Positions 1-7,822 of a DNA stretch of 10,635 nucleotides are shown in pieces. This stretch comes from Euperipatoides rowelli (taxonomy: Eukaryota > Onychophora > Udeonychophora > Euonychophora > Peripatopsidae). Below the pieces are notes generated by a model that made no database searches, was not told the DNA's origin, and saw only the letters and a list, made by a program, of their open reading frames with translations. Each line of letters begins with the position of its first letter. The stretch's first letter is position 1. The stretch lies in the NCBI GenBank assembly GCA_003024985.2, contig PXIH01S0020571.1; one strand, written 5' to 3'. Position numbers and translations under genes: made by a program.

Positions 1-440
1 TGGTTTTACCGTATCAAAATGAATTTAAATAAACTTTTATAGCAAAATATATTAGCTTTACTATATTTAAAAACCTTTATTTTAAATGAAAAACTTATTA
101 AAATAGTAACATTATTTGAAATCCACATTACATTTTTAAAATGCAGTCAAATTAAAATAAATTGATTATTAAAATGTTTATGTAGACTATTCCTATTTTT
201 TCCCTTCCATTATGAATAAAATATTTTTCTTTTAAATTCCTTCTCAAATATGCTTTTATTTTTTTTAATAATCTGCTTATAATAACTTTAAAATTGATTC
301 TGTTGGAAAACATCAAAATAATTATTGCAATACGATGTTTTCAAACTAAAATCAATTAGAACAAAAACAACAGCATGTCTACTGACTCGACGCTACATAG
401 AAAACCTAAGATGATTGGTTCAATGGCTGACATGCCTGAG
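1..440. other. AT-rich non-coding stretch
   Basis: Nothing recognisable is visible in the first 370 bases, which are AT-rich with short homopolymers. A 65-codon reading frame (375-572, plus strand, starting MSTDSTLHRKPKMIG) begins at the end of this stretch and runs into the GC-rich inverted-repeat block. Its second half lies wholly inside repeated hairpin sequence, so it is more likely fortuitous than a gene. I see no splice signals or promoter that would support it. Confidence 0.6.
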
Positions 441-600
441 GGCAAACGGAGAGCTCTGCGTAAAAGTTGGATTTTTCAACTTTTACGGACGACAGATGGC
501 TATCCGTCTTTTAATAGCGCATGCCTAACTGCCCCATTGCGCATGATTTTATGCAAAGGTCGTCCGTTTTAGTTTTACGCAACGGACGAGCTGTGCGTAG
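441..600. repeat. GC-rich islet of interleaved inverted repeats (possible foldback or MITE core)
   Basis: This block is close to half G+C inside AT-rich flanks. It contains a perfect 11-bp inverted repeat (CGTAAAAGTTG at 459-469 and CAACTTTTACG at 477-487). A second inverted repeat, 9 bp long, pairs TCGTCCGTT at 560-568 with AACGGACGA at 581-589. The core ACGGACGA occurs three times (485-492 and 582-589 direct, 560-567 inverted). TTTTACG occurs at 481-487 and 573-579, with its inverse CGTAAAA at 459-465. The two ends also resemble each other in inverted orientation (AGCTC...TGCGTAAAA against TTTTACGCA...GAGCT) with a 6-base gap. This nested layout suggests a foldback or miniature transposon, or a fragment of one. 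No superfamily-specific terminus or target duplication was identified. It lies just before the hAT-type end and could be part of the same composite insertion. Confidence 0.45.
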
Positions 601-650
601 AAGTATAAATGAACTTTAATACAATAAATTTATCTTTTATAAAAATAAAT

Positions 651-812
651 ATATACTGTATATTTTAAAAGTATTTTGTATTTTAACTTTTTTGAAAATA
701 CAAAATACTTTTAAAATGTATTTTCGTTACAAAATACTTTAAGAAAAGTGTTTGCAATGCAAAAGTATTTTTGTTATGTATTTGAAATACATGTATTTTC
801 TGCCCAACCCTG
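651..812 (-). mobile_element. Terminal fragment of a hAT-superfamily DNA transposon or MITE
   Basis: The segment ends in TGCCCAACCCTG (801-812). Read on the minus strand this is CAGGGTTGGGCA, a typical terminal inverted repeat start of many animal hAT elements. Inward of it are repeated AAAATAC / GTATTTT / GAAATACA motifs, the usual subterminal pattern of non-autonomous hAT families. The 8 bases just outside (813-820, GCTAATAT) would be one copy of the hAT-type 8-bp target duplication. I see no matching second terminus and no second copy of the 8-mer nearby, so the element is truncated or its other end has decayed. The left limit is set loosely where the repeat pattern stops. A minus-strand reading frame across 683-967 overlaps the terminus and is not a real gene. 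The superfamily call rests on recognising the terminus. Confidence 0.7.
662..717. repeat. 23-bp perfect palindrome arms with 10-nt loop
   Basis: Positions 662-684 and 695-717 are exact reverse complements around a 10-base loop (685-694). The arms are built from AAAATAC / GTATTTT units, the same words as in the neighbouring hAT-type terminus. The palindrome is therefore best read as part of that element, either folded subterminal repeats or two element ends joined head to head after deletion. It would form a stable cruciform, or a hairpin if transcribed. Confidence 0.85.
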
Positions 813-820
813 GCTAATAT

Positions 821-1835
821 GCACAACAAAGCAAAGTTGCAAGTATCAAGATTTTTAAGACCAAAATAAGCAAAATCAAACCAGATCAAATTATCACCGA
901 GCACAAAACCAAGAAGTCTATCCTGGTCAAATTGGATTGCATGACTGGCTATATAAAAACAGACCATAACTACAATGATAGTTTCACTCTAAACTTCATT
1001 ATCTAAATGATACAGATGTCAGGCAATGTTTACTATGGTAGGCAAAAATGCCAAATTTTTAATCATTAAAAATGGAATTGAAAAACTTTAACAATCTTGG
1101 TTTTAAAATAATGTGTCAGGAGAAAAACAGATTGAGGCCAAACTTCCTTAGATTGGTAAAAACAATAGCATGCCAATTAACTAACAAGTATGCAGATAGA
1201 CGATTTATTGCTCAAAATTTGTTGAACATATACACAGGAGAAAAAAAAAATCTGAAAAATCTAAAATACATTATTTTTATTTTACTTTTAAACATTATGA
1301 ACACATATTAATCATGTTTTAAGTAATTCTGGTGAAATTTTATTTATTTTAATAAATAAAACCAGAAGTTCCTAAATCCAGTGCTATTGTTTAAGTGTGT
1401 GGCAAAGTGCTTTTATTTCTGCATTTCTCTTTCATATCTAGAACAGTCTAACTTGGGTTATGCCATTTTTTCTCATCCTGTTACTTTCCAAAAGAGCATC
1501 AAACATCCAAAAAGCATCAGCTACATCCTTTCAAAATTTGACAAATATGTGTCAATCATGATCTATGCATCATCTTAGTGACTTTGAGAAATAAATGAAT
1601 ATCTTAAAGATTGTGATAAATTGAATTTGCTCACCTTTTTTGAAACATGAATCATAATCCAGCACTTACGCATAGGGAGAGTATGCTGACAAAAATAAAG
1701 TAATCGTTTGAACAGTTGAAATTTAGTCAAGTTAATTATTATTTTATTCCCGTTTTTTTTAGGAATCCTAAATTTTCTCAAATGATAAAGGAGAGTATTT
1801 TTCTATTATAATTTTTTTTGTTTTAGCATTTTTAG
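821..1835. other. AT-rich stretch without an assignable gene
   Basis: No gene could be supported here. Plus-strand frames at 1072-1311 (79 codons) and 1381-1578 (65 codons, no ATG) are no longer than expected by chance in DNA this AT-rich. The second contains EQSNLGYAIFSHP, faintly reminiscent of the SxLEYxxxxWSP stretch of non-LTR reverse transcriptases. It may be a decayed upstream part of the remnant at 1836-1964, but the two are in different frames and further apart than in an intact enzyme. A minus-strand frame at 1575-1781 is also unassigned; a GTAAGT donor-like site sits inside it at 1665-1670. Confidence 0.5.
1327..1367. repeat. Bulged hairpin, 11 bp plus 6 bp stem
   Basis: TTTTATTTATT (1338-1348) pairs perfectly with AATAAATAAAA (1351-1361) around a 2-base TT loop. 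Outside it, TTCTGG (1327-1332) pairs with CCAGAA (1362-1367), leaving a 5-base bulge (1333-1337) on the left arm. The outer GC-containing arm makes this less likely to be only a by-product of AT richness. No function is evident. Confidence 0.6.
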
Positions 1836-1964
1836 CGAGCCTCAATAACAATGTTGAAATTGGAGCCCTGGACTTATTTCATGCCAACAATCGACCAGAT
1901 ACAAAATCGTGCCAATTTTCTTGAAGTGTTTCAACTAATGCATGGAACAGTTAAGGGGAACTGA
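1836..1964 (+). pseudogene. Reverse transcriptase C-terminal remnant (non-LTR retrotransposon), decayed
   Basis: The frame open from 1836, with an ATG at 1851 and a TGA at 1962-1964, encodes a peptide with the core MPTIDQIQNRANFLEVF followed by QLMHGTVKGN. In many CR1/RTE/jockey-like reverse transcriptases the enzyme ends with a segment of the pattern LPxLxxRRxRADLIEVFKxxHG. The match at P-T-I, N-R-A-N, L-E-V-F and M-H-G is good for so short a stretch. Just after the stop, the +1 frame continues DINFASG (from 1963), which could be the tail displaced by a frameshift. A polypyrimidine run with TTTTAG lies immediately upstream, so a spliced host exon remains possible. No palm-domain motif (YxDD) or endonuclease is seen, so only a fragment remains. 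The assignment is by motif memory, without alignment. Confidence 0.4.
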
Positions 1965-3359
1965 CATTAATTTTGCTTCAGGTCTGTATCACTTTATTTT
2001 TAAATTATTAACATACAGTATATACTTTCAAGTGATTTTCAAAAAGCAAAGGGTCTTAGAGATCAACAAGTAGACATAATTTATTTAAATTGAATTAATA
2101 AATTTGCTTCTTCCAATAATAAAAGACATGTTACAGTGGAAATGATATCAATTGCTACAACTTGTAAAGATATGGACAGTTTAGGACTAATTATTTATAA
2201 TTTTCAAACAATACTGTAGATAAGAAAAAAAAGATCATTATTAATGTTTTTTTTTTTATAGCTGCAAAGAAATTAAAAAAAAAAAGATAATTGAAGGTAT
2301 TTTGGCAATATAAAATAGAAATTGATGATTTGGATTTAAAAAAAAAAGGAAGAAAATTATTAAAATGAATAAAAAAATACTAATAATAAAATATCAAGGT
2401 ATCATTTCCATGGTATTGGTAAAATTTTCATTGATAGCATTAGCACCAGTCAGTACAGATACAAATCATAAACGGTTATACTAAGGATATACTGTACAAG
2501 AACAATTATTATTTAACTATAAACTATGAAGGTCTTTATTAAAAAAATCTCTTTATCTTATCAGAAATTCTTTTTTTTAACCAATTACATTAACCTAATA
2601 TACCAGATGATTGATTCAAGTTATTTCAACATTGAGATGTTGGTAAATAAATTCGCTTAATAATTAATTTTTTTTTTAAAAAATCATAGAGCTATAATTT
2701 TGATTTATTTTATAAATTTTTTGTCAAGTGTTAATTTAAAATAACTTTATTAAAATCAACTTCTACAAATAAACATAGTACTAACATGTTTATTTAGAAA
2801 ATTTTTTTATGACTGGAAAAATAAAAGTTGACAAGTATCTTTTATACCAGTAAAAAAATAAAGCTATTGTATGTATTAAAGGAACGTATCCCTCACATTT
2901 CAATATATACAACATAAATTTAATACTCAATTTAAGTTATTTCCATTTTAATGGCATATTTAAAGAACCAAACTAGAACTCAAATCAAGATTCATGGTTT
3001 ATTTTGAAACAAAGTATTTTTACTAAGAGGAAAGTGAGAGAGTTGTTAAAGAAAATAACTAAGGCCAAACCAAATTAAAGATTTATCCTATCAAAATTGT
3101 TCAAAATATAATAGGTCCATCAAATATGTTAGGTTATATGTAGATAGTGCCTACAAAATTATATATGAGAGTGCAAACCATTTTAAATTCAAAAATAAGA
3201 AACTTCAACTCTTTATGAAATATGTTTAAAATAAACAGTTGACTTTAATGAATTATTAAAGTAATAAGAATATAATGACAAATATGTTTCTGTAATACTG
3301 TCATTCATGTAAGTAATTATAGAAAATTAAAACATATCAAGTCGAGGACAGGAACTTAC
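1965..3359. other. AT-rich non-coding stretch
   Basis: No coding segment, RNA gene or mobile element could be supported. The region consists of A and T tracts and short AT-rich words. Copies of the TACTGTA/TACAGTA motif occur at 2014, 2212, 2490 and 3357. A small perfect hairpin, CAACAT-TGAG-ATGTTG, lies near 2627-2642. Confidence 0.6.
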
Positions 3360-3412
3360 TGTACTTGGATCAGGATCACAAATAAGGACTGTTATAAAAC
3401 TTGAGAATATTC
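3360..3412 (-). other. Candidate internal coding exon (weak)
   Basis: On the minus strand this 53-base segment lies between TTCTAG (acceptor-like) and a strong donor, ACA|GTAAGT (donor at 3354-3359 in plus coordinates). It reads through without a stop as IFSSFITVLICDPDPST, a hydrophobic stretch followed by an acidic/proline segment, which would fit the end of a membrane helix. The acceptor's pyrimidine tract is poor, the exon is very short and no neighbouring exon in compatible phase was found. Such a combination can arise by chance in a 10-kb AT-rich window, so I treat it as a lead only. Confidence 0.18.
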
Positions 3413-5194
3413 CTAGAATTATTTCTTTTCACAGTAAACATGAAAAATAACAACATATAATTGTTAATTGTTTTGAACATAAACAAATTAAAATACTTGT
3501 TCTTTGACAGGAATTGTTGGTAAATACAAGCAATTAATGTTTCTTTCTACAATATTCACTATAAATATATCAGGTAATCATTTGTCCTTATGGAGCAATA
3601 GATGTATATGCTTTCATACAGATAGATTCTTTTTCTACTTTTAAAGTAATTATTTCAACTTGTAAATTGCAGGGTAACTTTAACATAAAGATGTTCAAAT
3701 GATTTTTTATAATCTTCCTATTGTAGTGTTAGGGTGGTCTTTAAGGCGAAGGTAAAATATCTTTGTTACATTACCAAGAAAAATATAATGCTAAACTCTG
3801 TAGCCTACTCGTAACAGTTCTTGTTTTTATTAACTTATACTGTTGATAAGTCATCAATTATCTTATTACTTAGAGGCTTGTATAAACTCATCTATTGAAA
3901 TATTTAAGCCAAAACTTTAAACATAAACTGTGCAAATATCAAGATGGATTAAGTTACGATATCAAAACTGAATAAAATGATGCTTTTCATTCAATAATCA
4001 TTATTTCGTGAATCAAGATATTTTTGTAAAATACTTTGAGGTTTAAGCTTATTTTTCACTAAGCAGGGTTTGACCTCTCAATGTGCAAATAAAGTAGACA
4101 AATAGGGGTTTTAACTTTTTTCTTCTAAGCTTAGGGCACTCCCCCTCAACCAATATTCATTTCAGCAAATTTTACTCTTATATTCTTTCTTCTCTAGTTT
4201 TGATGATTTAATGTTTTAATTAAATATAAAACTTCTCTTCTTATCATAATATATGATTAAGACTAATCCTCTGATATTTCATTTTGTACTATTCAATAGG
4301 CTATCAATCGCTAACGTTAGGCTAATGCATGCTAAGTATTTGAAAAAATCTTTTTACTTTATCTTATTTCTTGAATTCATCAATATCATGATGAATAATT
4401 TACTATAAAGTTATTGTCAACTGACTTCATCCCTAACCACTGCGGAACTGTTCCCTGCAACTATACCAAGTTTCTCTACCTAGTGCACACAACTTTTTTC
4501 AGTTCAATTCATCATGGCGTCAGGGTGTAAGAGAAAGACACTGCACAGCTAGTCATGTGATATGTGCATAAGCTGCTGTTCTACGAAATGATGCTTCCCA
4601 TTGCATAAAGCAGTTTTATTACAACATTACATATATATTATAGAGGGTTAGCATTAATGAAGTTTAATATATTTATACGCTTGTAACAAAAAAAATTTAG
4701 TCTGGTATGGAATAAATGAATAAAGGAAAAAATTCATCCATCCCCAACAAAATATTGTATTCCTCTTTGGCATACTTCTTTAATGAAAGCACAATCTGAT
4801 AATGTAGAGTCCTTCCAAGTTTCAATGCAGAGTAATTAAAATTTTTTATGCAATTTCCCACATTTATCCCTCCAACTCATTCTCAAGTGTCAGAAAGACA
4901 AACAAGAAACTCTGACAAATATGTTTTACCAAAAGCACGGAAAACATCAAGTTAGTTTAGTGACGTCCCTAAATTCTAACTAGTCATTATTTTTTTTATC
5001 TCCATTTGTCTATCTGTAATTACAGTTTAAATTCAACTTTTACCCATTATTTTAAACATCAATTATTGTAAAGGATTCATATCCAATATGGGAAAGAATC
5101 CTTTTCCAAATTGATTGTCTCAATATTATTGTAACTCTTGTTATTTTAGAAATCAATAAATGTATTTAATACTGTATATTGTGTCTTACTTTTT
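3413..5194. other. Mostly AT-rich non-coding; less AT-rich patch near 4430-4640
   Basis: No gene could be supported. The patch at about 4430-4640 is visibly richer in G and C and contains a good translation start context (ATCATGGCGTC, ATG at 4514) that ends after 12 codons. A donor-like GTAAGA follows the first few codons, so it could be a 5' exon, but no continuation can be shown. Near 4301-4337 there is a cluster of GCTAA/TTAGC words, including the perfect palindrome CTAACGTTAG (4311-4320). Confidence 0.4.
5070..5104. repeat. Bulged hairpin
   Basis: AAAGGATT (5070-5077) pairs with AATCCTTT (5097-5104). Inside it, CATAT (5078-5082) pairs with ATATG (5086-5090) around a 3-base CCA loop, leaving the bases at 5091-5096 as a bulge on the right arm. 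The overall form resembles the hairpin at 1327-1367, a short stem with a one-sided 5-6 base bulge. No function is evident. Confidence 0.5.
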
Positions 5195-5226
5195 TTATGT
5201 TTTATTATACTGTTTCCAACTTAAAT
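5195..5226 (-). other. Candidate terminal coding exon (weak, pairs with 5539-5658)
   Basis: On the minus strand a striking pyrimidine-rich run (complement of the purine run at 5229-5256, ending CCAAACAG) precedes this segment and would make a very good 3' splice site. Spliced to the G left over at the end of the 5539-5658 candidate, it reads D-LSWKQYNKT and then TAA. An AATAAA overlaps the last codons. Phase agreement has a one-in-three chance, so the pairing is suggestive only. No protein family is recognisable in so short a tail. Confidence 0.2.
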
Positions 5227-5538
5227 CTGTTTGGGGAGGGAGGAATGAGAGAATATTATTTGGCATATGGGCACTCTGATATGCCCTTAAATTTAATGTG
5301 AGAACTTGGATGAAAGTTAAATGAAATTCAATGTTATATCAAGCTATATTACAGAATTTTGAATAGAACAATGGAAAACAACACATAACTTCCTAATTAC
5401 TAATAATAAAACGCATACACATTTTTTTTTCAAACCCTTTATGCTTTTTATTTTTGTTGACAAATAGATTGAAGTGAATGAAAGCTGTCACATCATTACT
5501 TGAGATTATCTCCAAGACCAGACTATTATATACACTAC

Positions 5539-5658
5539 CTTTGATATGATACATGTGGAGCAGCCATTCTACAAAATCATTATTTTGTTGTTGTTTGTAT
5601 TGTGATTGTCTAAATGTGGATGGGTCGGCTATATCTAAAAGGTTTTGTGAAGAGCTTA
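5539..5658 (-). other. Candidate coding exon with polypyrimidine acceptor (weak)
   Basis: The minus-strand frame is open for 90 codons (5396-5665). The proposed exon starts after a long CT-rich tract, complement of the GA-rich run at about 5663-5702, ending TTTATAG. It stops at AAAG|GTAGTG. It encodes SSSQNLLDIADPSTF, then RQSQYKQQQNNDFVEWLLHM and YHIK. This looks more protein-like than its surroundings: balanced composition, a Q-rich run and an amphipathic DFVEWLLHMY segment. However, an open frame of this length is expected about once by chance in a window of this size and composition. I do not recognise a family. It lies 3 kb downstream of a stop-containing terminal exon (8641-8773), so it would belong to a different gene or an alternative transcript. 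Confidence 0.25.
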
Positions 5659-5799
5659 CTATAAATCAGAAAATAAAGAGAGAGAAAAAAAAAGAAAGAA
5701 AATATAGGAATTTATATTTGTATGTTGTTTGTTTTGTACCTGCAATAAGGGATAGATAGGTATGTCAATATGTTAGAATTTGTAAAATATAAATAAAAG

Positions 5800-6425
5800 A
5801 AAAGAATATGATAAAGTTGTTATAAATAACAGGACTTTTTTTTTTCAATATATATTTTATTTCATAGTATAATGTCCTTTGTTTATTTTAAAAATGTATG
5901 AATGTTTTTTTTCTTCGTCATATACACTTAAAATAAAAATAATAACGAAAGACAGGGATTTATATTTATTTTAGGTCCAGTAAAATTGGATTAATATACT
6001 GTGTGTGTACTGCATTTATTAAAAGAAAGAATAAAAAAAAAAAAAAAAACTTTAAAAGAAAAAAAAGAAGAAAACAAAATGATTTGTGAAAAAGTTTTAA
6101 ATTTCTTTTAAACCTATAAAAATATTTTTAAATGGTTTACTGTAATGTACAATTTGAGTTTTGGATCAAAAATTGTAAATAAAAAAGAAACATTCTTTAT
6201 TTTTTTTTTTTTTTTCAAGGCAGTTTTTTTTTATAAAAATTATAACAGAATAGTATTTTTTTTTCACCGATCTTTAAATTAAATCTAAAACTTCCATTAT
6301 AAGTAACAGTGCAAAATTCTACAAATTAAAAAAAATAAACAAAAAGATATTCTACCATATTAATACAATTTCTTCAATAAAAAAAAAGAAAACCCTTTTT
6401 TTATTATTTAAAAGTTCTTGATAAT
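5800..6425. repeat. Low-complexity homopolymer-rich tract
   Basis: This is the most AT-extreme part of the window. It has A17 at 6033-6049, T16 at 6200-6215 and many runs of 7-10 A or T. TTTAAAAGAAA (6051-6061) and TTTCTTTTAAA (6102-6112) form an 11-bp inverted repeat between the long A and T runs. The A17 run could be the poly(A) end of a retroposed copy, but no recognisable body or target duplication is attached. No genes are seen. Confidence 0.7.
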
Positions 6426-6780
6426 TTACAGGTTATGGACTTGTATTTATTTACAGGATTTCTGAGATAAACATAACTAACAGATTCCAGATTCCGGAGA
6501 GGCTGAACGAATATACATAGAGGTTTAATTTTTCCAATTGTCCAATTTCATATTAGAAATAAAGCAATCAGAAATGAGCAGGTTGTAAAGGTGAGATAAA
6601 ATATAATATTCATCAGGAATTTGCCAGCCGAATCAGGATACTGGAATTTGCGATTCTGAGAAGTTTTTTTTTGTTTTTTAATTTTGTTTTCAGCTTTCTT
6701 ATCATCAAGTTTGTGGGCATTCTGAGAGTCTCGGAAACCTCAGGTGCCTTGTAAATATCTGCGAGGTATAAAATTATTTA
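6426..6780. other. Less AT-rich unassigned segment with exon-like signals on both strands
   Basis: Base composition rises here compared with the flanks. On the plus strand, a TTTACAG acceptor-like site at 6456 is followed by ISEINITNRFQIPERLNEYT and a TAG (6457-6520). A long T-rich tract ending TTTTCAG precedes a frame, LSYHQVCGHSESLGNLRCL then VNICE, that ends at a GTATAA donor-like site (about 6694-6765). On the minus strand, 6613-6777 is an open frame of 54 codons plus stop without a useful start. The 9-mer GGAATTTGC occurs twice (near 6616 and 6643). The signals conflict, so I assign no gene. The segment could equally be 3' UTR of the minus-strand gene ending at 8641. Confidence 0.3.
6446..6451 (-). 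terminator. Candidate poly(A) signal for the minus-strand gene
   Basis: TTTATT on the plus strand reads AATAAA on the minus strand. It lies at the point where composition changes from moderately AT-rich to homopolymer-rich, and a G/U-rich stretch (GGGTTTTCTTTTTTTT on the minus strand) follows downstream. If used, it would give the gene ending at 8641 a 3' UTR of about 2.2 kb. AATAAA is common in this AT-rich DNA (other copies include one near 6775), so the choice is a guess based on position. Confidence 0.2.
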
Positions 6781-6927
6781 TTGAGAAATATTTTTTTTTA
6801 AAAAAATGAAAGGGATAAGACAATTAAATATAAAATATTACTGTGTTTTAAATTATAAATATATATATTTTTCCCAATTTAAAAATATTCTACTTTTTAC
6901 AACATTTATCAGAATGTTTACTGTTCT

Positions 6928-6943
6928 CACGCGCGCGCGTGCG
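6928..6943. repeat. Alternating purine-pyrimidine (CG)n tract, Z-DNA candidate
   Basis: CACGCGCGCGCGTGCG is a 16-base strictly alternating stretch with a run of five consecutive CG steps (6930-6939) and a perfect 12-bp palindrome, ACGCGCGCGCGT (6929-6940). It sits in DNA with almost no other CpG. Such tracts adopt left-handed Z-DNA most readily. Its survival in AT-rich and probably CpG-methylated sequence is unusual, and it may be a short polymorphic microsatellite. Confidence 0.85.
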
Positions 6944-7582
6944 AAATTAATGTATAAAAAATCACAAATTACAAAATGATGAGACAATGGAGCTAATAGA
7001 AGGATTTAAAGGATCAGTCTAGCTTAAGAACCAGAGTTTTGAAATCATAATCAGAGATACCTACATACTTTAGGAACTCTTCTTTTGAGGAAAAATGAAA
7101 ACAGATTCATCGAACTTTAGCTAGTATTAACTTAAACAAGATGACCTTTTCAATTATAATTTCCAATCACAATAACAAGATTAAAAAGTATAGCTTCAAT
7201 ATAAAATACTTTAAAAAAAAAATCATAATTTTTTTTAATAAATATTTATATTTTTCAACAATAAATTTGAATTCTATCCTTCATAAATTAGTCATTTTAA
7301 AAATAAATATATACACAAATACATTATTTTATTATTTTTAAAACTATTTATAAATTCCAAAAAGAAAGAGTTCCTATCTGAAATATACGTCAGCGTATTC
7401 ATAACTTTTCCGCACATGAATTTCCAAACTATAGTCCATTAGAAATGTCTATAAGTAACCAAGACCTTCAGATGACCGTGATCAGCTTTCACACATTCCG
7501 AGTAGAGAATTGCATTGTCACAACAGTTAAAAAAATGTGTAAAATGAAAAGACAGAATAGTAAAAAAACAAAATGGGATTAC

Positions 7583-7614
7583 AATTGAAGGGGTGAGTGA
7601 TAAATTCAAAGCCA
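7583..7614 (+). repeat. Left terminal inverted repeat of the MITE
   Basis: This 32-base end starts AATTGAAGGGGTGAGTGATA and finishes TTCAAAGCCA. It matches the reverse complement of 7787-7822, allowing a few substitutions and about four inserted bases in the right copy. Confidence 0.85.
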
Positions 7615-7786
7615 CAACATGAAAATTTTTCAGGAGTGATTTGAAAATTTAGAAAAAAGGCTATAAATATATGATTTTTTAATTTTTCAAAACGTTCTGC
7701 CATCTTTGAACAGAATCTTAAAATATTTTGATATGAGCGCCCCCAGGTGACAAAAAAAGTGAACTATTTCAAAATATTTTTGCTAA

Positions 7787-7822
7787 TGGCTTTGGATTAT
7801 ATCATTGATCACCCCTTCAATT
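7787..7822 (-). repeat. Right terminal inverted repeat of the MITE
   Basis: This 36-base end starts TGGCTTTGGATT and finishes TCACCCCTTCAATT. It is the inverted partner of 7583-7614. The divergence between the two arms indicates that the insertion is not very recent. Confidence 0.85.

Larger units (their letters stand above)
7583..7822. mobile_element. 240-bp MITE with terminal inverted repeats
   Basis: The two ends are inverted copies of each other. The left end (7583-7614) begins AATTGAAGGGGTGA and contains CAAAGCCA. The right end (7787-7822), read on the minus strand, begins AATTGAAGGGGTGA, has a few extra bases, and ends CCAAAGCCA. The first 14 bases are identical, and most of the next 20 agree with small gaps. 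The 170-base interior is AT-rich, has no open frame of note, and contains GAGCGCCCCCAGGTGAC. With no coding capacity it is a non-autonomous element. The outermost AATT is its own reverse complement, so it may be either the last bases of the repeat or a 4-bp target duplication. The superfamily therefore cannot be settled. If the minus-strand gene's 3' UTR extends this far, the element is carried in its transcript. Confidence 0.85.

Noticed and set aside
683-967. 94-codon minus-strand reading frame
   Set aside because: It runs through the hAT-type terminal repeats and has no family resemblance or coding composition.
1539-4924. 12-mer TGACAAATATGT present three times (1539, 3276, 4913)
   Set aside because: Many pairs of identical 12-mers are expected by chance at this AT content, and similarity does not extend beyond the word.
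5229-5256. Purine/G run (TTGGGGAGGGAGG) as a G-quadruplex
   Set aside because: It has only two proper G runs plus a GG; it makes better sense as the complement of a polypyrimidine tract before a splice acceptor.
7141-7341. 66-codon plus-strand reading frame
   Set aside because: It consists almost wholly of Ile, Asn, Lys, Phe and Tyr codons, as expected from random AT-rich DNA.
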